Shown piece after piece: positions 1-10,344 of a stretch of 64,000 nt of DNA (the first letter of the stretch is position 1; every line of letters begins with the position of its first letter). The position numbers and the translations under genes were made by a program. Origin of the DNA: Phylloscopus collybita (Eukaryota; Chordata; Aves; Passeriformes; Phylloscopidae); NCBI GenBank assembly GCA_027886175.1, contig JAJNNQ010000003.1, forward strand, positions 23,353,501 through 23,417,500, written 5' to 3'. The notes below the pieces were generated by a model that saw only the letters and a program-made list of their open reading frames with translations, ran no database searches and was not told the origin of the DNA.

Positions 1-3000
1 GGGGCTCCAGAGGTGACACTGAGGGCTATGGATGGGGCATTGAGGGCCCCAGAGGGGACAATGGGGACTCCAGAGGGGACATTGGGGGCTCCATAGGGGA
101 CATTGGGGGCTATGAAGCGGACATTGGGGTCTATGGCGGGACATTGAAAATTATGGAGAGGTCATGGCTAGCTCCAGAGGGGACTTTGGTGGATATGGAG
201 AGGACACTGGGGTCTATGGAGGGGACATTGCCGGCTCCAAAGGAGACATTGAGGGCTTTGGAGCTGACAAAATGGGATATAGAGGGGACATTGGGGGCTC
301 CAAACGGAGCATTGGGGGCTCCCTAGGGGACATTGAGGGCTATGGAGGGGACATTGGGGGCTCCAGAGGGGACATTGGGAGCTCAATAAGGGACATTGAG
401 AGCTATGGAGGGGACATTGAGGGCTATGCAGGGGACATTGGTGGCTTCATAGGGGATATTAGGGGTTCCATAGGGGCCATTGAGGGCTATGGAGGGATCA
501 TTGGGGGCTCCAGAGGGGACATTGGGGGCTGTGGAAGGGACACTGGGGGCATTCGAGGGGCCACTGAGGGCTATGGATGGGACATTGGGGTCTCCATAGG
601 GGACATTGGCGGCTCCATAGGGGACATTGGTGGCTATGGAGGGGACATTTGCAGCTCCACAGGGGACATTGAGGGCTATGGAGGGGACACTGTGGGCTAT
701 GGAGGGGACATTGGGGGCTCCAGAGGGGACATTGGGGGCTCCATAGGGGACATTAAGGGCTATGGAGGGGACATTGGGGGCACCTGAGGGGACACTGAGG
801 GCTGTGGAAGGGTCATAGTGGGCTTCAGAGGGGACTTTGGGGGCTATGGAGATGATATTGTGGACTCTATATGGTACATTGGGAGCTGAGAAGGGGACAC
901 TGGGGGCTACCGAGGGGACAATGGGGGCTCCTTAGGAGACATTGGTGGCTCCAGAGGGGACATTGAGGCCTATGGAGGGGACTTTGAGGGCTATGGAGGG
1001 GACATTGTGGCCTATGTAGGGGACATTGGGGGCTCCATAAGGGAAATAGGAGGCTCCAGAGGGGATATTGAGGGCTATGGAGGTGACATTGAGGACTATG
1101 GGGGGGACATGGGGGGCTCCAGAGGGGATATTGAGGGCTATGGAGGTGACACTGGAGGCTACATAGAGGACATTGAGGGCTTCAGAGTGGACATTGATGG
1201 CTTTGGAGGGGACAGTGGGGGCTATGGAGGGGACATTGCGGGCTCCATAGGAGACATTGAGGGCTTTGGAGGAGACTTTTGAGGCTATAGAGGTGACATT
1301 GGGGGCTCCTGAGGGGAAACTGGGGGCTCAATAGGGGCCATTGTGGGCTATGGAGGGGACATTGGGGGCTCCAGAAGAGACATTGGGGGCTCCATAGGGG
1401 ACACTGAGGGCTAGGGAGGGGACATGGGGGCTATGGAGGGGACACTGCGGGCTATGGAGGAGACATTGGGGGCTCCATAGGGGACATTGGGGGTTCCAGA
1501 GACGACACTGAGGGCGAGGGTGGGGACATTGGGGGCTCCATAGGGGACATTGGGGGCTATGGAGCGGACATTGGCGTCTATGGCGGGACATTGAAAATTA
1601 TGGAGAGGACATGGCTAGCTCCAGAGGGGACTTTGGTGGATATGGAGGGGACACTGGGGTCTATGGAGGGGACATTGGGGGCTCCAAAGGGGACATTGAG
1701 GGCTTTAGAGCTGACAAAAGGGGATATGGAGGGGACATTGGGGGCTCCAAACGGAGCATTGGGGGCTCCCTAGGGGACATTGAGGGCTATGGAGGGGACA
1801 TTGGGGGCTCCAGAGGGGACATTGGGAGCTCAATAGGGGACATTGAGAGCTATGGAGGGGACATTGAGGGCTATGCAGGGGACATTGGTGGCTTCATAGG
1901 GGATATTAGGGGTTCCATCGGGGCCATTGAGGGCTATGGAGGGATCATTGATGGCTCCAGAGGGGACATTGGGGGCTGTGGAAGGGACACTGGGGGCATT
2001 CGAGGGGCCACTGAGGGCTATGGATGGGACATTGGGGTCTCCATAGGGGACATTGGCGGCTCCATAGGGGACATTGGTGGCTATGTAGGGGACATTTGCA
2101 GCTCCACAGGGGACATTGAGGGCTATGGAAGGGACACTGTGGGCTATGGAGGGGACATTGGGGGCTCCAGAGGGGACATTGGGGGCTCCATAGGGGACAT
2201 TAAGGGCCATGGAGGGGACATTGGGGGCACCTGAGGGGACACTGAGGGCTGTGGAAGGGTCATAGTGGGCTTCAGAGGGGACTTTGGGGGCTATGGAGAT
2301 GATATTGTGGACTCTATATGGTACATTGGGAGCTGAGAAGGGGACACTGGGGGCTACCGAGGGGACAATGGGGGCTCCTTATGAGACATTGGTGGCTCCA
2401 GAGGGGACATTGAGGCCTTTGGAGGGGACTTTGAGGGCTATGGAGGGGACATTGTGGCCTATGTAGGGGACATTGGGGGCTCCATAGGGGAAATAGGAGG
2501 CTCCAGAGAGGATATTGAGGGCTATGGAGGTGACATTGAGGACTATGGGGGGGACATGGGGGGCTCCAGAGGGGATATTGAGGGCTATGGAGGTGACACT
2601 GGAGGCTACATAGAGGACATTGAGGGCTTCAGAGTGGACATTGATGGCTTTGGAGGGGACAGTGGGGGCTATGGAGGGGACATTGCGGGCTCCATAGGAG
2701 ACATTGAGGGCTTTGGAGGAGACTTTTGAGGCTATAGAGGTGACATTGGGGGCTCCTGAGGGGACATTGGGGGCTCAATAGGGGCCATTGTGGGCTATGG
2801 AGGGGACATTGGGGGCTCCAGAAGAGACATTGGGGGCTCCATAGGGGACACTGAGGGCTAGGGAGGGGACATGGGGGCTATGGAGGGGACACTGCGGGCT
2901 ATGGAGGAGACATTGGGGGCTCCAGAGGGGACATTGGGGGCTCCAGAGGGGACATTGGGGGCTATGGAGCGGACATTGGCGTCTATGGCGGGACATTGAA

Positions 3001-3355
3001 AATTATGGAGAGGACATGGCTAGCTCCAGAGGGGACTTTGGTGGATATGGAGGTGACACTGGGGTCTATGGAGGGGACATTGGGGGCTCCAGAGGGGACA
3101 TTGGGAGCTCAATAGGGGACATTGAGAGCTATGCAGGGGACATTGAGGGCTATGGAGGGGACATTGTGGCCTATGTAGAGGACATAGGGGGCTCCAGAGG
3201 AGACATTGGGGGCTCCATACGAGGCATTGAGGGCTCCATAGGGGACATTGAGGGCGTTGCAGGAGACATTTGAGGCTATAGAGGGGACATTGGGGGCTCC
3301 TTAGGGGACATTGGGGGCTCGATAGGGGCCATTGAGGGCTATGGAGGGGACATTG
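1..3355. repeat. Minisatellite higher-order repeat, copy 1 (3,355 bp)
   Basis: The order of 21-bp variants in 1-3355 is repeated from 3356 onward. Landmarks are the run GACATTGAAAATTATGGAGAG near 141, 1588, 2993 and 3496, and the ATGGATGGGGCATTGAGGGC variant near 28 and 3383. Inside this copy the GAAAATTATGG landmark recurs at spacings of about 1447, 1405 and 503 bp, so the 3,355-bp unit is itself made of related sub-blocks. Confidence 0.8.
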
Positions 3356-6010
3356 GGGGCTCCAGAGGTGACACTGAGGGCTATGGATGGGGCATTGAGG
3401 GCCCCAGAGGGGACAATGGGGACTCCAGAGGGGACATTGGGGGCTCCATAGGGGACATTGGGGGCTATGAAGCGGACATTGGGGTCTATGGCGGGACATT
3501 GAAAATTATGGAGAGGTCATGGCTAGCTCCAGAGGGGACTTTGGTGGATATGGAGAGGACACTGGGGTCTATGGAGGGGACATTGCCGGCTCCAAAGGAG
3601 ACATTGAGGGCTTTGGAGCTGACAAAATGGGATATAGAGGGGACATTGGGGGCTCCAAACGGAGCATTGGGGGCTCCCTAGGGGACATTGAGGGCTATGG
3701 AGGGGACATTGGGGGCTCCAGAGGGGACATTGGGAGCTCAATAAGGGACATTGAGAGCTATGGAGGGGACATTGAGGGCTATGCAGGGGACATTGGTGGC
3801 TTCATAGGGGATATTAGGGGTTCCATAGGGGCCATTGAGGGCTATGGAGGGATCATTGGGGGCTCCAGAGGGGACATTGGGGGCTGTGGAAGGGACACTG
3901 GGGGCATTCGAGGGGCCACTGAGGGCTATGGATGGGACATTGGGGTCTCCATAGGGGACATTGGCGGCTCCATAGGGGACATTGGTGGCTATGGAGGGGA
4001 CATTTGCAGCTCCACAGGGGACATTGAGGGCTATGGAAGGGACACTGTGGGCTATGGAGGGGACATTGGGGGCTCCAGAGGGGACATTGGGGGCTCCATA
4101 GGGGACATTAAGGGCTATGGAGGGGACATTGGGGGCACCTGAGGGGACACTGAGGGCTGTGGAAGGGTCATAGTGGGCTTCAGAGGGGACTTTGGGGGCT
4201 ATGGAGATGATATTGTGGACTCTATATGGTACATTGGGAGCTGAGAAGGGGACACTGGGGGCTACCGAGGGGACAATGGGGGCTCCTTAGGAGACATTGG
4301 TGGCTCCAGAGGGGACATTGAGGCCTATGGAGGGGACTTTGAGGGCTATGGAGGGGACATTGTGGCCTATGTAGGGGACATTGGGGGCTCCATAAGGGAA
4401 ATAGGAGGCTCCAGAGGGGATATTGAGGGCTATGGAGGTGACATTGAGAACTATGGGGGGGACATGGGGGGCTCCAGAAGGGATATTGAGGGCTATGGAG
4501 GTGACACTGGAGGCTACATAGAGGACATTGAGGGCTTCAGAGTGGACATTGATGGCTTTGGAGGGGACAGTGGGGGCTATGGAGAGGACATTGCGGGCTC
4601 CATAGGAGACATTGAGGGCTTTGGAGGAGACTTTTGAGGCTATAGAGGTGACATTGGGGGCTCCTGAGGGGAAACTGGGGGCTCAATAGGGGCCATTGTG
4701 GGCTATGGAGGGGACATTGGGGGCTCCAGAAGAGACATTGGGGGCTCCATAGGGGACACTGAGGGCTAGGGAGAGGACATGGGGGCTATGGAGGGGACAC
4801 TGCGGGCTATGGAGGAGACATTGGGGGCTCCATAGGGGACATTGGGGGTTCCAGAGACGACACTGAGGGCGAGGGTGGGGACATTGGGGGCTCCATAGGG
4901 GACATTGGGGGCTATGGAGCGGACATTGGCGTCTATGGCGGGACATTGAAAATTATGGAGAGGACATGGCTAGCTCCAGAGGGGAGTTTGGTGGATATGG
5001 AGGGGACACTGGGGTCTATGGAGGGGACATTGGGGGCTCCAAAGGGGACATTGAGGGCTTTGGAGCTGACAAAAGGGGATATGGAGGGGACATTGGGGGC
5101 TCCAGAGGGGACATTGGGAGCTCAATAGGGGACATTGAGAGCTATGCAGGGGACATTGGTGGCTTCATAGGGGATATTAGGGGTTCCATAGGGGCCATTG
5201 AGGGCTATGGAGGGATCATTGGGGGCTCCAGAGGGGACATTGGGGGCTGTGGAAAGGACAATGTGGGCATTCGAGGGGCCACTGAGGGCTATGGATGGGA
5301 CATTGGGGTCTCCATAGGGGACATTGGGGGCTTCTTAGGGGACATTGGTGGCTATGGAGGGGACATTTGCAGCTCCACAGGGGACATTGAGGGCTATGTA
5401 TGGGACACTGTGGGCTATGGAGGGGACATTGGGGGCTCCAGAGGGGACATTGGGGGCTCCATAGGGGACATTAAGGGCTATGGAGGGGACATTGGGGGCA
5501 CCTGAGGGGACACTGAGGGCTGTGGAAGGGTCATAGTGGGCTTCAGAGGGGACTTTGAGGGCTATGGAGGTGACATTGTGGACTCTATATGGGACATTGG
5601 GGGCTGAGAAGGGGACACTGGGGGCTACGGAGGGGACAATGGGGGCTCCTTAGGAGACATTGGTGGCTCCAGAGGGGACATTGAGGCCTATGGAGGGGAC
5701 TTTGACGGCTATGTAGGGGACATTGGGGCCTCCATAGGGGAAATAGGAGGCTCCAGATGGGATATTGAGGGCTATGGAGGTGACATTGAGGACTATGGGG
5801 GGGACATGGGGGGCTCCAGAGGGGATATTGAGGGCTATGGAGGTGACACTGGAGGCTACATAGAGGACATTGAGGGCTTCAGAGTGGACATTGATGGCTT
5901 TGGAGGGGACAGTGGGGGCTATGGAGGGGACATTGCGGGCTCCATAGGAGACATTGAGGGCTTTGGAGGAGACTTTTGAGGCTATAGAGGTGACATTGGG
6001 GGCTCCTGAG
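3356..6010. repeat. Minisatellite higher-order repeat, copy 2 (shortened)
   Basis: Follows copy 1 at an offset of exactly 3,355 bp up to about position 5100 with only scattered substitutions. It then lacks whole 21-bp units relative to copy 1 (about 63 bp missing near 5100, 21 bp near 5145, more later), so by 5980 the offset has fallen to about 3,250 bp. After about 6010 the variant order diverges. Loss in multiples of 21 bp is what slippage or unequal exchange within the array would give. Confidence 0.7.
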
Positions 6011-7488
6011 GGGACATTGGGGGCTCCAAAGGGGACATTGAGGGCTATGGAGGGGACATTGGGGGCTCCAGAGGAGACATTGAGTGCTCCATAGGGGACA
6101 TTGAGGGCTATGCAGGGGACATTGGTGGCTTCATAGGGGATATTGGGGGTTCCATAGGGGCCGTTGCAGGCTATGGAGGGATCCTTGGGGGCTCCAGAGG
6201 GGACATTGGGGGCTGTGGAAGGGACACTGGGGGCATTCGAGGGGCCACTGAGGGCTATGGATGGGACATTGGGGTCTCCATAGGGGACATTGGCGGCTCC
6301 ATAGGGGACATTGGTGGCTACGGAGGGGACATTTGCAGCTCCACAGGGGACATTGAGGGCTATGGAGAGGACACTGTGGGCTATGGAGGGGACATTGGGG
6401 GCTCCAGAGGGGACATTGGGGGCTCCATAGGGGACATTAAGGGCTATGGAGGGGACATTGGGGGCGCCTTAGGGGACACTGACAGCTATGGAAGGGTTAT
6501 TGTGGGCTTCAGAGGGGGCTTTGGGGGCTATGGAGGTGACATTGTGGGCTCTATATGGGACATTGGGGGCTGAGAAAGGGACACTGGGGGCTACCGAGGG
6601 GACAATGGGGGCTCCTTAGGAGACATTGGTGGCTCCAGAGGGGACATTGGGAGCTCAATAGGGGACATTGAGAGCTATGGAGGGGACATTGAGGGCTATG
6701 CAGGGGACATTGGTGGCTTCATAGGGGATATTAGGGGTTCCATAGGGGCCATTGAGGGCTATGGAGGGATCATTGGGGGCTCCAGAGGGGACATTGGGGG
6801 CTGTGGAAGGGACACTGGGGGCATTCGAGGGGCCACTGAGGGCTATGGATGGGACATTGGGGTCTCCATAGGGGACATTGGCGGCTCCATAGGGGACATT
6901 GGTGGCTATGGAGGGGACATTTGCAGCTCCACAGGGGACATTGAGGGCTATGGAAGGGACACTGTGGGCTATGGAGGGGACATTGGGGGCTCCAGAGGGG
7001 ACATTGGGGGCTCCATAGGGGACATTAAGGGCTATGGAGGGGACATTGGGGGCACCTGAGGGGACACTGAGGGCTGTGGAACGGTCATAGTGGGCTTCAG
7101 AGGGGACTTTGGGGACTATGGAGGTCACATTGTGGGCTCTATATGGGACATTGGGGGCTGAGAAGGGGACACTGGGGGCTACCGAGGGGACAATGGGGGC
7201 TCCTTAGGAGACATTGGTGACTCCAGAGGGGACATTGAGGCCTATGGAGGGGACTTTGAGGGCTATGGAGGGGACATTGTGGCCTATGTAGGGGACATTG
7301 GGGGCTCCATAGGGGAAATAGGAGCCTCCAGAGGGGATATTGAGGGCTATGGAGGTGACATTGAGGACTATGGGGGGAACATGGGGGGCTCCAGAGGGGA
7401 TATTGAGGGCTATGGAGGTGACACTGGAGGCTACATAGAGGACATTGAGGGCTTCAGAGTGGACATTGATGGCTTTGGAGGGGACAGT

Positions 7489-7493
7489 GCGGG
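7489..7493. other. Left target-site duplication of the provirus
   Basis: GCGGG immediately before the 5' LTR, paired with GGGGG at 14259-14263. Joining the left flank (ending GACAGT) to the right copy and its flank gives GACAGTGGGGGCTATGG, exactly the variant seen in other array copies (for example near 2655 and 5905). The left copy therefore appears to carry one later G-to-C change at 7490. A 5-bp duplication is usual for class III (ERVL-type) elements. Confidence 0.7.
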
Positions 7494-7567
7494 TGTGGTA
7501 GGGTGACTTTTGCTGCTCGTATCCCCAATCGTCTGCTCTGTTTGTGCTGTATATTCGGTTCTGTACC

Positions 7568-7574
7568 TTTAAAA
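7568..7574 (+). promoter_or_regulatory. TATA-like box in 5' LTR
   Basis: TTTAAAA within CTGTACCTTTAAAACTTG, the best candidate core promoter of the LTR and conserved at 13678-13684 in the 3' LTR. If used, transcription would start near 7600. Assigned by position and motif only. Confidence 0.45.
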
Positions 7575-8012
7575 CTTGTCCTGGGAGCGAAGGGGGAGAA
7601 AGTAGCAGCGCGCAGTTTGTTTTGAGAAATGGCCTGACTCCCCCACGTCTCCCTCTCCGGCGTTCGTCTGAGCCACGGACAGCGGTGGGACAGAGATCTC
7701 CTGTGCTTTTAGTTAGTTTAGCTAGCTAGGGCAGAGAAGACTCCCTGGACCTTTTTTTTTTCCTTCCTTTTTTTTTCCTTGGGACTGTTTAAATCTGCTC
7801 TGGACTGACAAACCCAGAGGAGCAGCGAGGGCTGGCACCTGCGGCCTGCCGGGCCTGGAGCTGCGGAGGGAGCGGAGCTGGTGAGAGACTGAGGGAGCTG
7901 AGCTACACCCACGGCAAGGACTGTCTCTGTTTGCCATCTCTCTGCAGAGTGGCCAGAGGTTTTATTGTTTCATATTATTAATTCTTTGCATTTGTGGTCA
8001 TTTTGTTTGTTA

Positions 8013-8018
8013 AATAAA
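8013..8018 (+). promoter_or_regulatory. AATAAA polyadenylation signal, 5' LTR
   Basis: AATAAA in GTTAAATAAATAGG, conserved at 14124-14129 in the 3' LTR, where it would direct 3' end formation of the genomic transcript. Confidence 0.65.
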
Positions 8019-8157
8019 TAGGTTTTTTCCACTTTTCTCTAAGGAAGTTCTTTTCCTGGACCGGCTGGGGGGGAGGGGCCGTTTGGGCTTGCTCTTCAGA
8101 GGAACCCCTTCGGAGGTTCCATCTCAATTTTGCCCTAAATCAGGACATATATTTATT

Positions 8158-8175
8158 TGGTGCCCAACGTGGGGC
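8158..8175 (+). promoter_or_regulatory. Primer binding site, tRNA-Lys(CUU) type
   Basis: TGGTGCCCAACGTGGGGC matches the complement of the 3' end of tRNA-Lys(CUU) at 17 of 18 positions (T for C at the fourth base). This primer (tRNA-Lys1,2) is known from foamy viruses and some betaretroviruses. It begins 10 nt after the LTR end at 8147, a longer gap than the 0-3 nt seen in many retroviruses. The leader then runs to the gag ATG at 8251, with an in-frame TGA at 8242-8244 just upstream. Confidence 0.85.
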
Positions 8176-8250
8176 GAGAGAGAGTGGAAAAAACTTGCAT
8201 TGACTGCTTTTTTGGTTTTACTTTGTGTGGGGATAGAGTATTGAGTAGAT

Positions 8251-10269
8251 ATGTTGCTCATTGAATTCCTAATGTCTCTTGGGATGGAGTCCTTTCTGTG
8301 TTTTTGTTCCCTTGGCTTTTTTGAGATTTTAATACCTCTCTGGTCCCTAGGTTTGTTTTCTTATTCAGCAGTAGCTCCAATGTTGTCTCTAACACGTAGC
8401 TTTTATACTAGAGGTGCACGAGTTAGGGTTGCTATTGTCCTCGGTTTGGCAATCATGATTTATAGGAAGCTTATACAGGTACTGGAGTTTGTGCCTGGTA
8501 TGTTTGGTTTATGGCTTCTTCGTCCTACCCTGCATCCTAGTTCCAGTAGCATGTTTTGGGAATTTATTAATAATTGCACTCAGTTTGTTAGAGGGGATGA
8601 AGCTTTTCAGTCATTTCTTTGTTCCTTCTCTTTTGAACCAGTTACATCACTTTTAGAGAATGTTCAAAGTCCCCTGACTATTAAAGAAGTCTTTCTGGTA
8701 TTTAATCTAGTAGGCTTCCTCTATATGTTCTACAGCTTGTCTAGAATGAGGTCTGAGTTTTCCAGAGGGGCTGATGAGACTGCTGACCTAAAGGTAGACC
8801 CAGGTGTGAAAAATCCTGAATGGTGTGGAAAATGGGAGAGAATGGGCCAAATCTTGAAGGAATTTTCTGATCCCCCAGCTTGGGAATTTTCACATGAACA
8901 AATTCAGAACCCAGACGAAGTGGGGAAATATCTGGAGGAGAACTGCCGTGATAATTCTAAAGAGAAAAGGCTCATTGCGATAAGCTGGGCCCTGGCATAT
9001 GCTTATCGTACACTGCTAGATACTGTAGAGCAGCAGATAGAGGCAGGGGTGCAGGGAGATAAATCAGCAGCTACCCCAGTCACTCGGGCTGCAGCCAATA
9101 CCGTAGCTACTCAGGCAGCAGCTAAACCAGAAAGTGAACCTAAGACACTGGCAGTCGCCCCAGCAAAGAAGCGCACATACAAAACTGATCGACCAGTGGA
9201 TGATGATCCAGGTGAAGGACCCTCAGTGCCTCCCAACACCCAACTGACTGACACCCAATCAGATGCTGAACCAACTGATACACAATCAGAAACTGAACAG
9301 ACTGACATAAAATCGGAAACCCAACCAACCGGCAGAAGATCACAAACCCAACCAACTGGCAGAAGACCAGAAGCTACTATTGAGTCCTTTTCCCTGAAGG
9401 ACCTTCGGGGCCTAAGAAAGGATTACACTCGACGACCTGATGAATCTATAATCAGTTGGTTAGTCCGTCTTTGGGATGCTGCAGGTGAGGCTACAATTCT
9501 GGACGGCACCGAAGCAAGGCATCTGGGATCCCTGTCACAAGATCCAGTTATTGACCAAGGAATGATGAGAGAGGCTAATCCACGCAGTCTCTGGGAACGG
9601 GTCCTGGGAAGTGTGGAACAAAGATATCTGTGTGCAGACGATCTCTATATGCAGCAAACCCAGTGGAAGACCATAGAACAAGGGATTCAACGCTTACGAG
9701 AAATGGCAGTGGCAGAGATTATCTTCTCAGATGACCTAAACACTAGGAACCCAGACCTGGTACCATGCACACCCGTGATGTGGCGAAAACTTGTACGACT
9801 TGGGCCACAAGAATACTCATCTGCTTTAGCAATAATGAAGCGAGATGACACGAGGGAGACCGTGAGGGATATGGCGAAGAAGCTCCGAGCATATGCAGAT
9901 GCTGTGCATGGCCCGACACATGCCAGAATTGCAGCTCTAGAAACGCGTATGCAGACATTAGAAGATAAGATAGAGGAGAACCACAAACAACTCAGAGAGG
10001 ACATTCTCCAAACCTCTGCAGTACAGGTCAGAGGTTCTGGTACAAAGCGCAGACGTTCTCCAGGTAGTGAAAAAAGCGGTATCCCACGAACTAAGCTGTG
10101 GTCCTTTCTGCATGATTCTGGGGAAGACATGAGGAAATGGGATGGAAAATCTACTAACGATTTGGCACAACGGCTGCGTGAATTGTTGGAAGGCAAGACT
10201 CAGAGAGGTAGTTCCACCAAGAGGGAAGTAGCTCCAGTTTCCCAGGGAAAGACGGATAACCAGGCTTAG
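8251..10269 (+). CDS. gag: Gag polyprotein of ERVL-like provirus
   Basis: An intact 672-codon frame from ATG to TAG. It would form the structural core of retroviral particles. Residues 1-165 are strongly hydrophobic, with likely membrane segments at about 4-49 (probably two), 58-90 and 146-164, which is unusual for Gag. Residues 190-265 form a charged, helix-like region. Residues 270-375 are a low-complexity linker rich in Ala, Thr, Gln and Pro with short repeats around TDTQSETE and QPTGRR. Residues 376-555 hold the most family-like part (SWLVRLWD, CTPVMWRKLVR), resembling the ERVL Gag core. Residues 557-585 look like a coiled coil, and a basic KRRR cluster lies at 599-602. No CCHC zinc knuckle is present. 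The frame continues past its UAG stop into pol. The start is chosen because it is the first ATG after an in-frame TGA at 8242. Surviving intact next to a broken pol is notable. Confidence 0.88.
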   Translation: MLLIEFLMSLGMESFLCFCSLGFFEILIPLWSLGLFSYSAVAPMLSLTRSFYTRGARVRVAIVLGLAIMIYRKLIQVLEFVPGMFGLWLLRPTLHPSSSSMFWEFINNCTQFVRGDEAFQSFLCSFSFEPVTSLLENVQSPLTIKEVFLVFNLVGFLYMFYSLSRMRSEFSRGADETADLKVDPGVKNPEWCGKWERMGQILKEFSDPPAWEFSHEQIQNPDEVGKYLEENCRDNSKEKRLIAISWALAYAYRTLLDTVEQQIEAGVQGDKSAATPVTRAAANTVATQAAAKPESEPKTLAVAPAKKRTYKTDRPVDDDPGEGPSVPPNTQLTDTQSDAEPTDTQSETEQTDIKSETQPTGRRSQTQPTGRRPEATIESFSLKDLRGLRKDYTRRPDESIISWLVRLWDAAGEATILDGTEARHLGSLSQDPVIDQGMMREANPRSLWERVLGSVEQRYLCADDLYMQQTQWKTIEQGIQRLREMAVAEIIFSDDLNTRNPDLVPCTPVMWRKLVRLGPQEYSSALAIMKRDDTRETVRDMAKKLRAYADAVHGPTHARIAALETRMQTLEDKIEENHKQLREDILQTSAVQVRGSGTKRRRSPGSEKSGIPRTKLWSFLHDSGEDMRKWDGKSTNDLAQRLRELLEGKTQRGSSTKREVAPVSQGKTDNQA

Positions 10270-10344
10270 AGGGGCCCTGCCTCTAGCCAGGTAGAGGCTA
10301 GGGAAAACCGTGTTTTTTGGACTGTGTGGATTCGTTGGCCTGGC
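10267..10344 (+). promoter_or_regulatory. Candidate gag-pol readthrough signal (UAG plus pseudoknot)
   Basis: Gag ends in UAG (10267-10269) and the same frame is open from 10270 into protease. Nine nucleotides after the stop, GCCTCTA (10279-10285) can pair with TAGAGGC (10292-10298) around a 6-nt loop GCCAGG (10286-10291). That loop is perfectly complementary to CCTGGC at 10339-10344, allowing an H-type pseudoknot. Gammaretroviruses such as murine leukaemia virus express Pol by readthrough of UAG with a pseudoknot 8 nt downstream. The match here is by eye. Loop 1 would have zero or one nucleotide and loop 2 about 40, so the fold needs testing. Confidence 0.5.

Larger units (their letters stand above)
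1..7493. repeat. 21-bp G-rich minisatellite array, block 1
   Basis: Tandem 21-bp units of the form GGGGACATTGGGGGCTCCATA, with common variants in the last third (CTCCAGA, CTATGGA) and in the middle (GAGGG for GGGGG, ACACT for ACATT). The array starts before the window and is cut at its right end by the provirus at 7494. Runs of G fall on the + strand at intervals of 5 and 7 nt, so the strands are strongly asymmetric. Because 21 is a multiple of 3, several frames stay open for up to about 207 codons and would give 7-residue repeats such as GDIGGSI. I regard these as a by-product, since stops interrupt every frame and no gene context exists. Unit variants are arranged in long ordered series, giving the higher-order copies listed separately. 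Confidence 0.95.
7494..8147 (+). repeat. 5' LTR of the provirus
   Basis: 654 bp, beginning TGTGGTAGGG and ending GGACA, matched to the 3' LTR along its whole length. Differences: T/G at 7496, T/C at 7613, T/C at 7630, C/T near 7652, one T fewer in the T-run after 7751, and T/A at 8140. A TTTAAAA box lies only about 75 bp from the left end and AATAAA about 130 bp from the right end, so U3 seems very short and R long, unless the second TTTAAAT near 7788 is the promoter element. Two T-rich runs (7752-7778) lie in between. Boundaries were set by LTR-to-LTR identity and by restoration of the target site. Confidence 0.92.

Noticed and set aside
7488..7493. Alternative provirus ends (TG at 7488 and 13599, 6-bp duplication GGACAG)
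   Set aside because: It leaves the LTR starts poorly aligned and two bases missing from the target. The chosen ends restore the target variant with one substitution and fit LTR identity through GGACA.
144..7506. Long open frames encoding 7-residue repeats in the 21-bp minisatellite (both strands)
   Set aside because: A period divisible by 3 keeps frames open without selection; frames end at scattered stops, most lack a sensible start, and no gene context exists.
7544..7729. 61-codon frame in both LTRs (also 13654-13839)
   Set aside because: It lies inside the LTR, has no domain, and is conserved only because the LTRs are nearly identical.
8158..8176. tRNA-Lys gene
   Set aside because: Only the 18-nt complement of the tRNA 3' end is present, as expected for a primer binding site; no cloverleaf surrounds it.
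9687..10196. Antisense 169-codon frame opposite gag
   Set aside because: Shadow of the intact gag frame on the other strand.
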